From positions 35,512 to 99,511 of the forward strand of contig NZ_STGE01000044.1 of the NCBI RefSeq assembly GCF_005222675.1: a stretch of DNA of 64,000 nucleotides. The letters run 5' to 3'. Below are positions 33,166 through 41,930 of the stretch, one piece after another. Below the pieces are notes generated by a model, which worked only from the letters and a program-made list of their open reading frames with translations, ran no database searches and was not told where the DNA came from. The position numbers and the translations under genes are program-made. Source of the DNA: Mycolicibacterium sp. CR10. GTDB taxonomy: Bacteria; Actinomycetota; Actinomycetes; Mycobacteriales; Mycobacteriaceae. Positions within the stretch are counted from its first letter, which is position 1; each line of letters begins with the position of its first letter.

Positions 33166-33600
33166 ATGTTCTTCGGCACCTACACGCCACGGCTCGATGA
33201 CAAGGGGCGACTGACGTTGCCCGCCAAGTTCCGCGACGCGCTGGCAGGAGGGTTGATGGTCACCAAGAGTCAAGATCACAGCCTCGCTGTCCACCCGCGG
33301 GCGGAGTTCGAGGAGATGGTCGCCGATATCTCGGGTAAGGCCAAACGCGGTAACCCGCAGGCCCGCGCCTACCTACGTAACTTGGCGGCGAGCACCGACG
33401 AGCAGTACCCGGACGCACAGGGCCGCATCACGCTCTCCGCAGAGCACCGCCGCTACGCGAACCTGACCAAGGAATGCGTGGTGACGGGATCGATCGGCTT
33501 CCTGGAGATCTGGGACGCGCAGGCGTGGAACGACTACCAGGAGCTTCACGAAGAGAACTTCTCCGCGGCCAGCGATGAAGCACTCGGCGACATTCTCTGA
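33166..33600 (+). CDS. mraZ: Transcriptional regulator MraZ
   Basis: 144 residues (143 in M. tuberculosis by memory). Two SpoVT/AbrB-like repeats are visible, each with the DxxGR signature: LDDKGRLTLPAKFRD at about 10-24 and DAQGRITLSAEHRRY at about 83-97. MraZ forms a ring that binds GTGGG repeats and represses its own operon; such repeats lie 66-90 bp upstream. ATG 33166 (MFFGTYTPRLDDKGR) is the canonical start. It heads the division and cell wall cluster, and rsmH overlaps its 3' end. Confidence 0.96.
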   Translation: MFFGTYTPRLDDKGRLTLPAKFRDALAGGLMVTKSQDHSLAVHPRAEFEEMVADISGKAKRGNPQARAYLRNLAASTDEQYPDAQGRITLSAEHRRYANLTKECVVTGSIGFLEIWDAQAWNDYQELHEENFSAASDEALGDIL

Positions 33601-34711
33601 TCTGGCCACCGGCCCGCAGGCCCGTGCAGTGTGGCCTCTGCCCGAACCGGCCCTGACGTACTTCCCCGACGTCAGGTTCGCGTACTCGGGCAGGGACCTC
33701 ACTGCAAGGGCCGCCACAATCACTCAGGGTGCTGCGATGGTGGATGACGAGCCTCATATCCCGGTCCTGCTCGACCGATGCGTCGAGTTGCTCGCCCCGG
33801 CGCTGATCCGAGGTGACTCCGGCGGCGCGGGTGCGACGTTGGTGGACGCCACCCTCGGTGCAGGCGGCCACGCCGAGCGATTCCTGACCCAGTTTCCCGG
33901 TCTGCGGCTGATCGGTCTGGACCGCGACCCCGACGCACTGCGCATCGCCGGCGAGCGTCTTGCACCGTTCGCTGATCGCATCACGTTGGTGCGGACCCGC
34001 TACGACGGTATTGACGACGCGGTTGCGGCCTGCGGCGGCCCGGGGGCGCAGGTGGACGGGATCCTGTTCGACCTCGGCGTGTCTTCGATGCAGCTCGACC
34101 GTCCGGAGCGGGGATTCTCCTACTCGACGGACGCGCCACTGGACATGCGGATGGATTCGGGTTCGGAGCTGACTGCCGCGGAGATCCTGAACACCTACGA
34201 CGAGAGGGCGCTGGCGCGCGTGTTGCGGGAGTTCGGCGAGGAGCGCTTCGCCGGCCGCATCGCCGGGTTCATCGTGCGCCGCCGCGCCACCGCGCCCTTC
34301 GCCACGACCGGTGAATTGGTCGAACTGCTCTACCAGGCGATACCGGCGGCCACCCGCCGCACCGGCGGGCATCCGGCCAAGCGCACGTTCCAGGCGCTGC
34401 GGATCGCGGTCAATGGCGAGCTCGAGTCGCTGCGCACGGCGGTTCCCGCGGCGCTCGCAGCCTTGCGCCCGGGCGGCCGGATCGCGGTGATGGCCTACCA
34501 GTCGCTGGAGGACAAGATCGTCAAGGCCGAGTTCGCCGCCGCGACCGCGTCCCGGACACCGCCGGGCCTGCCGGTCGAACTTCCCGGATACGAGCCGGAG
34601 TTCATCGCGCTGACGCGTGGTGCCGAACGTGCAGATACCGGCGAGATCGAACGTAATCCACGCAGCGCACCGGTTCGGCTGCGTGCGCTGGAACGAGTTG
34701 GGGGGAAGTAG
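33575..34711 (+). CDS. rsmH: 16S rRNA (cytosine1402-N4)-methyltransferase
   Basis: 378 residues. RsmH (MraW) uses S-adenosylmethionine to methylate C1402 in the ribosomal P site. Motifs: HIPVLLDRCVELL, the SAM site DATLGAGGHAERFL, GLDRDPDAL, FDLGVSSMQLDRPERGFSY in parts, and HPAKRTFQALRIAVN. A mycobacterial extension of about 50 residues (with WPLPEPALTYFPDVRF) precedes the core, so the start at ATG 33575, 26 nt inside mraZ, is preferred; GTG 33629 and ATG 33737 are alternatives. The stop is 2 nt before ftsL. Confidence 0.93.
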   Translation: MKHSATFSDLATGPQARAVWPLPEPALTYFPDVRFAYSGRDLTARAATITQGAAMVDDEPHIPVLLDRCVELLAPALIRGDSGGAGATLVDATLGAGGHAERFLTQFPGLRLIGLDRDPDALRIAGERLAPFADRITLVRTRYDGIDDAVAACGGPGAQVDGILFDLGVSSMQLDRPERGFSYSTDAPLDMRMDSGSELTAAEILNTYDERALARVLREFGEERFAGRIAGFIVRRRATAPFATTGELVELLYQAIPAATRRTGGHPAKRTFQALRIAVNGELESLRTAVPAALAALRPGGRIAVMAYQSLEDKIVKAEFAAATASRTPPGLPVELPGYEPEFIALTRGAERADTGEIERNPRSAPVRLRALERVGGK

Positions 34712-34713
34712 CG

Positions 34714-35787
34714 ATGAAGGCAAAGCGGCCCGCACGCGGCACCGCGTCGAGGAAGAAGTCGCAGCCGCGAGGTGGTCGCGCCTCGGCGCGCGAGGCCAAG
34801 CGAATGGTCGACGCGCCGCCGCGCAGGCGCGCGCCGGCGCGTGACACCCGACCGCAGCGTTCAGCGCCGCAGACCAGCCCGATACCGCGGCCCGCGAAGG
34901 GGCCGGCGCGGCCGAAGAGTGCCAGCCAGGCCAAGGCACGCGCCAAAGCGCGGAAGGCCAAGGCTCCCAAGGTCGTCCGCCCGCCGATTCGGCAGCGAAT
35001 CATCATCCGCCTTGCCGCCATCGAACTGAATCCCCGCACACTCGTCGCACGGGTTCCATTCGTTGTCCTGGTCATCGGGGCTCTCGGCGTCGGGCTGGGG
35101 GTGACGCTGTGGTTGTCGACAGATGCCGCAGAGCGTTCCTATCAACTGGGCCACGCCCGCCAGGCCAACGAAGCGCTGATGCAGCAGAAGGAGGCGCTTG
35201 AGCGTGACGTGCTCGAGGCGCAGGCCGCTCCGGCCCTGGCCGAAGCCGCGCGCAGTCTGGGCATGATCCCGTCGCGAGATACCGCGCACCTGGTGCAGGA
35301 TGCGTCGGGCAACTGGGTGGTGGTGGGCACCCCGAAACCGGCAGAGGGTGTTCCGCCCCCGCCGTTGAACGCGCCACTGCCGGATCCGACGCCGCCGCCA
35401 CCAGCGGCTCCCCGGGTGGTGGAACCGCGCGAGGTGCCCGTCCGAATCCCGCCGGTCACCGGCTTGCTTGGGGTGCCGGGGACGGTCCCGGGCGCGGTTC
35501 CGGCCGGCCCCGCCGCGCCCACTGTTCCGCTGGCAGTCGCGCCGGGCGTCGACGTGCCGCACACGATCCCCGGCCAGCTGCCTGCACCCGGACCGACCCC
35601 GCTGCTCGCGCCGCCCGCTGACCAGCCGGCCGCGCCGCTGCTCCCGCTGCCGGCTGACCAGCCGGCCGCACCGTTGGACGCGGGCCCGTCGCATCTGGCT
35701 CCGGGCGCCATCGGCCAGCCGAGTGCTCCGCTGGGCACCGAACAGTTCGCGCCCGTGGCGGCACCGGCGCCGGGAGCTCCGGCGTGA
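34714..35787 (+). CDS. ftsL: FtsL-like divisome protein, proline-rich
   Basis: 357 residues, much longer than the roughly 100-120 of E. coli FtsL. The N-terminal 100 residues are extremely basic (Arg/Lys/Ala/Pro), one membrane helix lies at about 111-132 (FVVLVIGALGVGLGVTLWL), and a short coiled coil (GHARQANEALMQQKEALERD in part, about 145-175) follows, as in FtsL/DivIC. The last 160 residues are Pro/Ala-rich and low complexity. It corresponds to Rv2164c and sits exactly where ftsL belongs, between rsmH and pbpB. Its stop overlaps the pbpB GTG by 4 nt. Confidence 0.82.
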   Translation: MKAKRPARGTASRKKSQPRGGRASAREAKRMVDAPPRRRAPARDTRPQRSAPQTSPIPRPAKGPARPKSASQAKARAKARKAKAPKVVRPPIRQRIIIRLAAIELNPRTLVARVPFVVLVIGALGVGLGVTLWLSTDAAERSYQLGHARQANEALMQQKEALERDVLEAQAAPALAEAARSLGMIPSRDTAHLVQDASGNWVVVGTPKPAEGVPPPPLNAPLPDPTPPPPAAPRVVEPREVPVRIPPVTGLLGVPGTVPGAVPAGPAAPTVPLAVAPGVDVPHTIPGQLPAPGPTPLLAPPADQPAAPLLPLPADQPAAPLDAGPSHLAPGAIGQPSAPLGTEQFAPVAAPAPGAPA

Positions 35788-37760
35788 GCCGCGAGACAGG
35801 CAGGCGGGCCCGCGTCGCCAAGCCGGCGAAGAGCGCTAAGGGCGCGAAGGGCGCTAAGGCCGCGAAGACCGCGCCGAGCCAGGAGCGTTCGGCACGGTCC
35901 CGGCGCACCCGACACGCAGCCCAAACCGGTTTGCGCAGTGCGTCGTTCGTGTTCCGGCACCGCGCGGGCAACGCCGTGATCTTCCTGCTCCTCGTCGTGG
36001 CGGCAGCGCAGTTGTTCACCCTTCAGGTGCCACGCGCCGAAGGGTTGCGCGCCGAGGCGGCGAGCCAGCTGAAGGTGACCGACGTCGCCGCGGCGCTGCG
36101 CGGGGCGATCGTCGACCGCAACAGCGACAAGCTGGCGTTCACCATCGAGGCCCGCGCCCTGACGTTCCAACCGGTGAAGGTGCGCAAGCAGTTGCAGGAA
36201 GCCTTCGAGAAGGCCGGGTCTGACGACGTCGCCAGCGGGCCCGACGCGCCGGACCCGGACAAGCGCCTGCGAGAGATCTCGGCCGAGGTGGCGTCGCGGC
36301 TGGGCAACAAGCCCGACAAGGCCACCGTGCTCAAGAAGCTTCGCAGCAACGAGACCTTCGTCTATCTCGCGCGTGCCGTCGATCCGGCCATCGCCGACGC
36401 CATCACCAGCAAGTTTCCCGAGGTCGGCTCGGAGCGCCAGGATGTCCGTCAGTATCCGGGCGGAGTGCTGGCGGCCAATGTCGTCGGCGGGATCGACTGG
36501 GATGGCCACGGCCTGCTCGGCCTCGAGGATTCACTCGACGCGGCCCTGGCCGGCACCGACGGGTCGGTCACCTACGACCGCGGTTCCGACGGTGTGGTGA
36601 TCCCCGGCAGCTACCGCAATCGCCACGATGCGGTCAACGGGTCGACCGTGATGCTGACCATCGACGACGACATCCAGTTCTACGTGCAGCAGCAGGTCCA
36701 GCAGGCCAAGGACCTGTCTGGCGCCAAGAACGCCTCGGCGGTGGTGTTGGACGCCAAAACCGGTGAGGTACTGGCGATGTCGAACGACAACACGTTCAAC
36801 CCCTCCCAGGACCTGAGCCGACAGCAGGACCGCGAACTGGGCAACCTGTCGGTGTCGTCGCCGTTCGAGCCGGGTTCGGTCAACAAGATCATCACCGCGG
36901 CATCGGTGATCGAGTACGGGTTGTCGAATCCCGACGAGGTGCTCCAGGTGCCGGGCTCCATCGACATGGGCGGGGTGACCGTCCGCGACGCGTGGAACCA
37001 CGGGGTGATGCCGTACACCACCACAGGGGTTTTCGGGAAGTCGTCCAACGTCGGCACCCTGATGCTCGCGCAGCGTCTCGGGCCGGAACGCTATGCGGAA
37101 ATGCTGCGCAAGTTCGGTCTCGGCCAGCGCACCGGTGTCGGACTGCCGGGGGAGAGCGCCGGGCTGGTCCCGCCGATCGACCAGTGGTCGGGCAGTACAT
37201 TCTCCAATCTTCCTATCGGACAGGGTCTTTCGATGACCTTGCTGCAGATGACCGGGATGTACCAGGCGATCGCCAACGACGGTGTCCGGGTGGCGCCCAG
37301 GATCATCAAAGCGACGATCGCCGCGGACGGCACCCGCACCGAGGAACCGCGGCCAGACGGCGTCCGCGTGGTGTCGGCCGACACCGCACGCACCGTGCGC
37401 AACATGTTCCGCTCCGTGGTGCAACGGGACCCGATGGGTGTCCAGCAGGGCACCGGACCGGCGGCCGCGGTGGAGGGGTACCAGATCGCCGGCAAGACCG
37501 GCACGGCGCAGCAGATCAATCCGGGTTGCGGGTGCTACTACGACGACGTCTACTGGATCACCTTCGCGGGAATGGCACCTGCGGACGACCCGCGCTACGT
37601 GGTCGGCGTGATGATGGACGCACCGCATCGTGCCGCCGACGGGTCGCCCGGATCGTCGGCAGCGCCGCTGTTCCACAACATCGCCTCCTGGCTGCTGCAG
37701 CGCGAGAACGTGCCGCTGTCCGCGGATCCGGGTGCGCCCCTGACGCTTCAGGCGGGCTGA
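35784..37760 (+). CDS. pbpB: Septal class B penicillin-binding protein (FtsI/PBP3)
   Basis: 658 residues. The septal D,D-transpeptidase that cross-links peptidoglycan with FtsW. An N-terminal basic tail and one membrane helix (about 64-84) are followed by a dimerisation domain (LRGAIVDRNSDKLAF) and the transpeptidase domain. Catalytic motifs: S365-V-N-K368, S420-S-N422 and K571-T-G. Two close cysteines in NPGCGCYYDDVYW are a mycobacterial feature. GTG 35784 overlaps ftsL as GTGA. Here murE follows directly; in M. tuberculosis I recall several unrelated genes between them. Confidence 0.95.
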   Translation: MSRETGRRARVAKPAKSAKGAKGAKAAKTAPSQERSARSRRTRHAAQTGLRSASFVFRHRAGNAVIFLLLVVAAAQLFTLQVPRAEGLRAEAASQLKVTDVAAALRGAIVDRNSDKLAFTIEARALTFQPVKVRKQLQEAFEKAGSDDVASGPDAPDPDKRLREISAEVASRLGNKPDKATVLKKLRSNETFVYLARAVDPAIADAITSKFPEVGSERQDVRQYPGGVLAANVVGGIDWDGHGLLGLEDSLDAALAGTDGSVTYDRGSDGVVIPGSYRNRHDAVNGSTVMLTIDDDIQFYVQQQVQQAKDLSGAKNASAVVLDAKTGEVLAMSNDNTFNPSQDLSRQQDRELGNLSVSSPFEPGSVNKIITAASVIEYGLSNPDEVLQVPGSIDMGGVTVRDAWNHGVMPYTTTGVFGKSSNVGTLMLAQRLGPERYAEMLRKFGLGQRTGVGLPGESAGLVPPIDQWSGSTFSNLPIGQGLSMTLLQMTGMYQAIANDGVRVAPRIIKATIAADGTRTEEPRPDGVRVVSADTARTVRNMFRSVVQRDPMGVQQGTGPAAAVEGYQIAGKTGTAQQINPGCGCYYDDVYWITFAGMAPADDPRYVVGVMMDAPHRAADGSPGSSAAPLFHNIASWLLQRENVPLSADPGAPLTLQAG

Positions 37761-37804
37761 GCGATCCGGGACGCGCCCACCGGGGCCGGTACTGTGTCAA
37801 CGCC

Positions 37805-39334
37805 ATGAATCTGCGTCCCAGCCATCCCGTCGGTCTGCCTCTCGCGGCGGTGGCCGACCTGGTGGCCGCAGTGTCCGCCGACGGTGCCGCCGTGCCGGAC
37901 ATCCAGGTAACCGGCGTGACGCTGCGGGGACAGAACGCACGGCCGGGCGATCTGTTCGCCGCGCTACCGGGTGCCACCGCCCACGGTGCCCGGTACGCCG
38001 CCGATGCGGTCGCCCGCGGCGCGGTAGCGGTGCTGACAGACCGGGACGGCGTCGCAGAAAGCGGTGGACGCGCGCTGGGGGTGCCGGTGCTGGTCCATCC
38101 GCAACCGCGGGCCGTGCTGGGTCAGGTGGCGGCCGCGGTATACGGCAAGCCGTCCGAGCGACTGCGGGTCATCGGTGTCACCGGTACCTCCGGAAAGACC
38201 ACCACCACATACCTGGTCGAGGCCGGTCTGCGCTCGGCCGGGCGGGTGGCCGGGCTCATCGGCACTGTCGGGGTCCGCATCGACGGACGCGACCAGCCCA
38301 GCGGACTGACCACGCCGGAGGCGCCCGATCTGCAGGCCCTGCTGGCGACCATGGTGGAGCAGGGCGTGGACACCGTGGTGATGGAGGTGTCCAGCCACGC
38401 GCTCACCCTCGGCCGTGTCGACGGTGTGTCGTTCGCCGTCGGCGGGTTCACCAATCTGTCGCGCGACCACCTGGACTTCCACCAGTCGATGGAGGACTAC
38501 TTCAACGCCAAGGCGCGCCTTTTCGACCCCGAGTCCCCGGCGCACGCGGCGTTGTCGGTGGTGTGCGTCGACGACGAGTGGGGTGCTGCGATGGCGGCGC
38601 GCGCGCACCGGGCGGTCACGGTCGGCGCGACCGCCGCCGCCGACTGGAGCGTCGAGAGCGTCACCACCGGCACCGGGGGCGTGCAGGATTTCGTCGCCGT
38701 GGACCCCGCAGGCGTCCACCACCGGCTGAGAATCGGGCTGCCGGGGGGCTACAACGTGGCGAACGGCTTGCTGGCGGCGGCGCTGCTGGATGCCGTCGGC
38801 GTATCGCCGGATCAGGCGGCGCCGGGACTGCGGGATGCGACCGTGCCGGGCCGGCTGGAGGCGGTGGACCGCGGCCAGCCGTTCCTGGCCCTGGTCGACT
38901 ACGCGCACAAGCCCGGTGCGCTGCGCGCGGTGCTCGAGACCTTGCGCGAGCAGTGCGCGGGCCGGCTGGCGGTGGTGTTCGGCGCGGGCGGTAACCGCGA
39001 CCGGGGCAAGCGCGGGCCGATGGGAGAGGTGGCCGCCGACCTCGCTGACCTGGTCGTGGTGACCGATGACAATCCCCGCGATGAGGACCCGGCCGCGATC
39101 CGCGCCGCCATCATGGCCGGAGCGGCCGGTGGCGCTGAGACCGTGGAGATCGGGGACCGGCGCGCGGCCATCGCCCACGCGGTGGCCTGGGCCCGCGCCG
39201 GCGACATCGTCCTGATCGCCGGTAAGGGCCACGAGGCGGGGCAGACCAGCCACGGACATACGCGCCCCTTCGACGACCGCGACGAACTGGCCGATGCGCT
39301 CGAGACCCTGACGTCGCGGGGTGCGCACCGTTGA
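37805..39334 (+). CDS. murE: UDP-MurNAc-tripeptide synthetase (meso-DAP adding)
   Basis: 509 residues. It adds meso-diaminopimelate to UDP-MurNAc-L-Ala-D-Glu using ATP. The Mur ligase P-loop GTSGKTTTT (about 130-138), the AlaEVSSHAL motif, NLSRDHLDFH and the DNPRDEDP motif (DNPR selects meso-DAP over lysine) are present. ATG 37805 gives MNLRPSHPVG; the open frame runs far upstream but only as a shadow of pbpB. The TTGA overlap couples it to murF. Confidence 0.95.
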   Translation: MNLRPSHPVGLPLAAVADLVAAVSADGAAVPDIQVTGVTLRGQNARPGDLFAALPGATAHGARYAADAVARGAVAVLTDRDGVAESGGRALGVPVLVHPQPRAVLGQVAAAVYGKPSERLRVIGVTGTSGKTTTTYLVEAGLRSAGRVAGLIGTVGVRIDGRDQPSGLTTPEAPDLQALLATMVEQGVDTVVMEVSSHALTLGRVDGVSFAVGGFTNLSRDHLDFHQSMEDYFNAKARLFDPESPAHAALSVVCVDDEWGAAMAARAHRAVTVGATAAADWSVESVTTGTGGVQDFVAVDPAGVHHRLRIGLPGGYNVANGLLAAALLDAVGVSPDQAAPGLRDATVPGRLEAVDRGQPFLALVDYAHKPGALRAVLETLREQCAGRLAVVFGAGGNRDRGKRGPMGEVAADLADLVVVTDDNPRDEDPAAIRAAIMAGAAGGAETVEIGDRRAAIAHAVAWARAGDIVLIAGKGHEAGQTSHGHTRPFDDRDELADALETLTSRGAHR

Positions 39335-40854
39335 TCGACCTCTCGCTGGCTCAGATCGCCGACATCGTCGGCGGCCGCCTGGCCGACATCGATGCCGAGG
39401 AGGCCGCTCGGGTCCGCGTCACCGGCACCGTCGAGTTCGACTCGCGGGCGGTGAACCCCGGTGGACTGTTCCTGGCGCTCCCGGGTGCGCGCTCCGACGG
39501 GCACGACTTCGCCGCGGCGGCGGTGACCGCCGGTGCGGTGGCGGTCCTTGCGGCCCGCCCCGTCGGCGTGCCCGCGATCGTCGTTGATCCGGTGGGCGCG
39601 GACTCCGCGACGGGTGGCACAGCGGGCGTACTCGAATACGACGCCGACGGGTCGGGCGCCGCGGTGCTCGCGGCGCTGGCGAAACTGGCCGGCGCCGTGG
39701 CCGCCGAACTGGTCGGGGGAGGGCTGACGATCGTCGGCCTCACCGGCTCGTCGGGTAAGACGTCGACCAAGGATCTGATCGCCGCGGTGCTGGCGCCGCT
39801 GGGCGAGGTGGTCGCCCCGCCGGGCTCGTTCAACAACGAGCTCGGGCATCCCTGGACAGTGTTGCGGGCCACCCGCTCCACGGACTATCTCGTGCTCGAG
39901 ATGTCGGCGCGGCATCGCGGCAACATCGCCGCACTCGCCGCGATCGCCCCCCCGTCGATCGGGGTGGTGCTCAACGTCGGCACGGCTCACCTCGGCGAGT
40001 TCGGCTCCCGCGAGGCCATCGCGGAGACGAAATCAGAACTGCCGCAATCGGTTCCGGCCACCGGGGTGGTGATCCTCAACGCCGACGATCCCGTGGTGGC
40101 GGCGATGGCGGACAAGACCGCGGCGCGTGTCGTGCGGGTCGGCCGGTCCTCCGATCCCGCCGCTGCCGACGTGCGCGCGGATCAGATCGTCCTCGACCCG
40201 CTGGCGCGTGCCGGCTTCATGCTGCATGCGGGCGGCGAGCAAGTCGCCGTTTCACTCGCGGTGCACGGCGACCATCAGGTGTCCAACGCGCTGTGCGCCG
40301 CGGCGGTGGCCCTCGAGTGCGGAGCCCGCCTGGACCAGGTGGCCGCGGCGCTGGGCGCTGCGGGCCCGACGTCACGGCAGCGGATGCAGGTCAGCACCCG
40401 CAGCGACGGCGTCACCATCATCAACGATGCCTACAACGCCAACCCGGACTCGATGCGCGCCGGCCTGAAGGCGCTGGCCTGGATGGGGCGCCAGGGTCCC
40501 CCGGAAAGCCGAAGTTGGGCGGTCCTGGGGGAGATGGCCGAGCTCGGCGACGACGCGATATCCGAGCATGACCGCATCGGCAGACTGGCGGTGCGATTAG
40601 ATGTCTCTCGACTCATCGTCGTGGGAACCGGGAGGGCTATGGGCGCCATGCTCCACGGTGCGGTCATGGAGGGGTCGTGGGGGTCTGAAGCCACTGCGGT
40701 CGCCGACACCGACGCCGCGCTGGCCCTTCTTCGGGCAGAACTCCAGCCCGGCGATGTGGTGTTGGTGAAGGCCTCGAACTCCGCCGGGCTCGGTGCGCTC
40801 GCCGACGCACTGGCCGCCGATATCCCCGACGTCCCCGGTGAGGGCGGCGGATGA
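39331..40854 (+). CDS. murF: UDP-MurNAc-tripeptide--D-Ala-D-Ala ligase
   Basis: 507 residues. It adds the D-alanyl-D-alanine dipeptide, finishing the cytoplasmic pentapeptide precursor. The P-loop is GSSGKTSTKDLI (about 141-152), with EMSARHRGNIA, NVGTAHLGEFGSREAIAETK and NDAYNANPDSM, all standard MurF motifs. TTG 39331 overlaps the murE stop (TTGA), and its own stop overlaps mraY (ATGA). Length is typical. Confidence 0.95.
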   Translation: MIDLSLAQIADIVGGRLADIDAEEAARVRVTGTVEFDSRAVNPGGLFLALPGARSDGHDFAAAAVTAGAVAVLAARPVGVPAIVVDPVGADSATGGTAGVLEYDADGSGAAVLAALAKLAGAVAAELVGGGLTIVGLTGSSGKTSTKDLIAAVLAPLGEVVAPPGSFNNELGHPWTVLRATRSTDYLVLEMSARHRGNIAALAAIAPPSIGVVLNVGTAHLGEFGSREAIAETKSELPQSVPATGVVILNADDPVVAAMADKTAARVVRVGRSSDPAAADVRADQIVLDPLARAGFMLHAGGEQVAVSLAVHGDHQVSNALCAAAVALECGARLDQVAAALGAAGPTSRQRMQVSTRSDGVTIINDAYNANPDSMRAGLKALAWMGRQGPPESRSWAVLGEMAELGDDAISEHDRIGRLAVRLDVSRLIVVGTGRAMGAMLHGAVMEGSWGSEATAVADTDAALALLRAELQPGDVVLVKASNSAGLGALADALAADIPDVPGEGGG

Positions 40855-41930
40855 GGCAGATACTCATCGCCGTCGCGATCGCGCTGACGGTGTCGATACT
40901 CCTGACCCCGGTGCTGATCAAGCTGTTCACCAGGCAGGGGTTCGGCCACGAGATCCGCGAGGACGGCCCGCCGAGCCACCGCAAGAAGCGCGGCACCCCG
41001 TCGATGGGTGGCGTGGCGATCGTTGCCGGCATCTGGGCCAGCTATTTCGGCACCCATCTGGTCGGGGTGCTGATGGACGGCAAGGGCCCGTCGGCGTCAG
41101 GGCTTCTCGTGCTGGGGCTGGCGACCGCGCTCGGGGTGGTCGGCTTCCTCGACGACCTGATCAAGATCCGGCGCGCGCGCAATCTCGGCCTCAACAAGAC
41201 CGCCAAGACCGTCGGGATACTGGTCGCCGCGGTGCTGTTCGGTGTGCTGGCCCTGCAGTTCCGCAATGCCGACGGGTTGACCCCGGGCAGCGCGGAACTG
41301 TCCTACGTGCGTGAGATCGCGACGGTGACGCTGGCTCCCGCGGTCTTCGTGTTGTTCTGCGTGGTGATCGTCAGCGCCTGGTCGAACGCGGTGAACTTCA
41401 CCGATGGCCTCGATGGGCTGGCAGCGGGCGCGATGGCGATGGTCTGCGCCGCCTACGTGCTCATCACGTTCTGGCAGTTCCGCAATGCATGCGCGACCAG
41501 CCCCGGCGTGGGCTGCTACAACGTGCGCGATCCGCTGGACCTCGCGATCATCGCGGCGGCCACCGCGGGGGCCTGCATCGGGTTCCTGTGGTGGAACGCG
41601 GCGCCGGCCAAGATCTTCATGGGCGACACCGGATCCCTTGCGCTGGGCGGCGTCATCGCCGGTCTTTCGGTGACCAGCCGCACCGAGATGCTGGCCGTGG
41701 TGCTCGGTGCGCTGTTCGTCGCCGAGGTCACCTCGGTGGTCGTGCAGATCTTGGCGTTCCGAACCACGGGTCGGCGGGTGTTCCGGATGGCGCCCTTCCA
41801 TCATCATTTCGAGTTGGTCGGCTGGGCCGAGACCACGGTCATCATCCGGTTCTGGCTGCTGACGGCCATCGCGTGCGGGCTCGGGGTGGCGCTCTTCTAC
41901 AGCGAGTGGCTGACCACAGTCGGTGCCTGA
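40851..41930 (+). CDS. mraY: Phospho-MurNAc-pentapeptide transferase
   Basis: 359 residues (also called MurX in mycobacteria). It transfers phospho-MurNAc-pentapeptide to decaprenyl phosphate to make lipid I in the inner membrane. Ten helices are visible, with the conserved GTPSMGG loop, FLDDLIKI (catalytic Asp pair), NAVNFTDGLDGLA, FMGDTGSLALGG and the MAPFHHHFE loop, which is the site of nucleoside inhibitors. ATG 40851 overlaps murF by 4 nt. murD begins 8 nt before its end. Confidence 0.97.
   Translation: MRQILIAVAIALTVSILLTPVLIKLFTRQGFGHEIREDGPPSHRKKRGTPSMGGVAIVAGIWASYFGTHLVGVLMDGKGPSASGLLVLGLATALGVVGFLDDLIKIRRARNLGLNKTAKTVGILVAAVLFGVLALQFRNADGLTPGSAELSYVREIATVTLAPAVFVLFCVVIVSAWSNAVNFTDGLDGLAAGAMAMVCAAYVLITFWQFRNACATSPGVGCYNVRDPLDLAIIAAATAGACIGFLWWNAAPAKIFMGDTGSLALGGVIAGLSVTSRTEMLAVVLGALFVAEVTSVVVQILAFRTTGRRVFRMAPFHHHFELVGWAETTVIIRFWLLTAIACGLGVALFYSEWLTTVGA

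Noticed and set aside
36992..37804. Long upstream extension of murE
   Set aside because: It is a shifted reading of pbpB; the Mur ligase N-terminus begins at ATG 37805.
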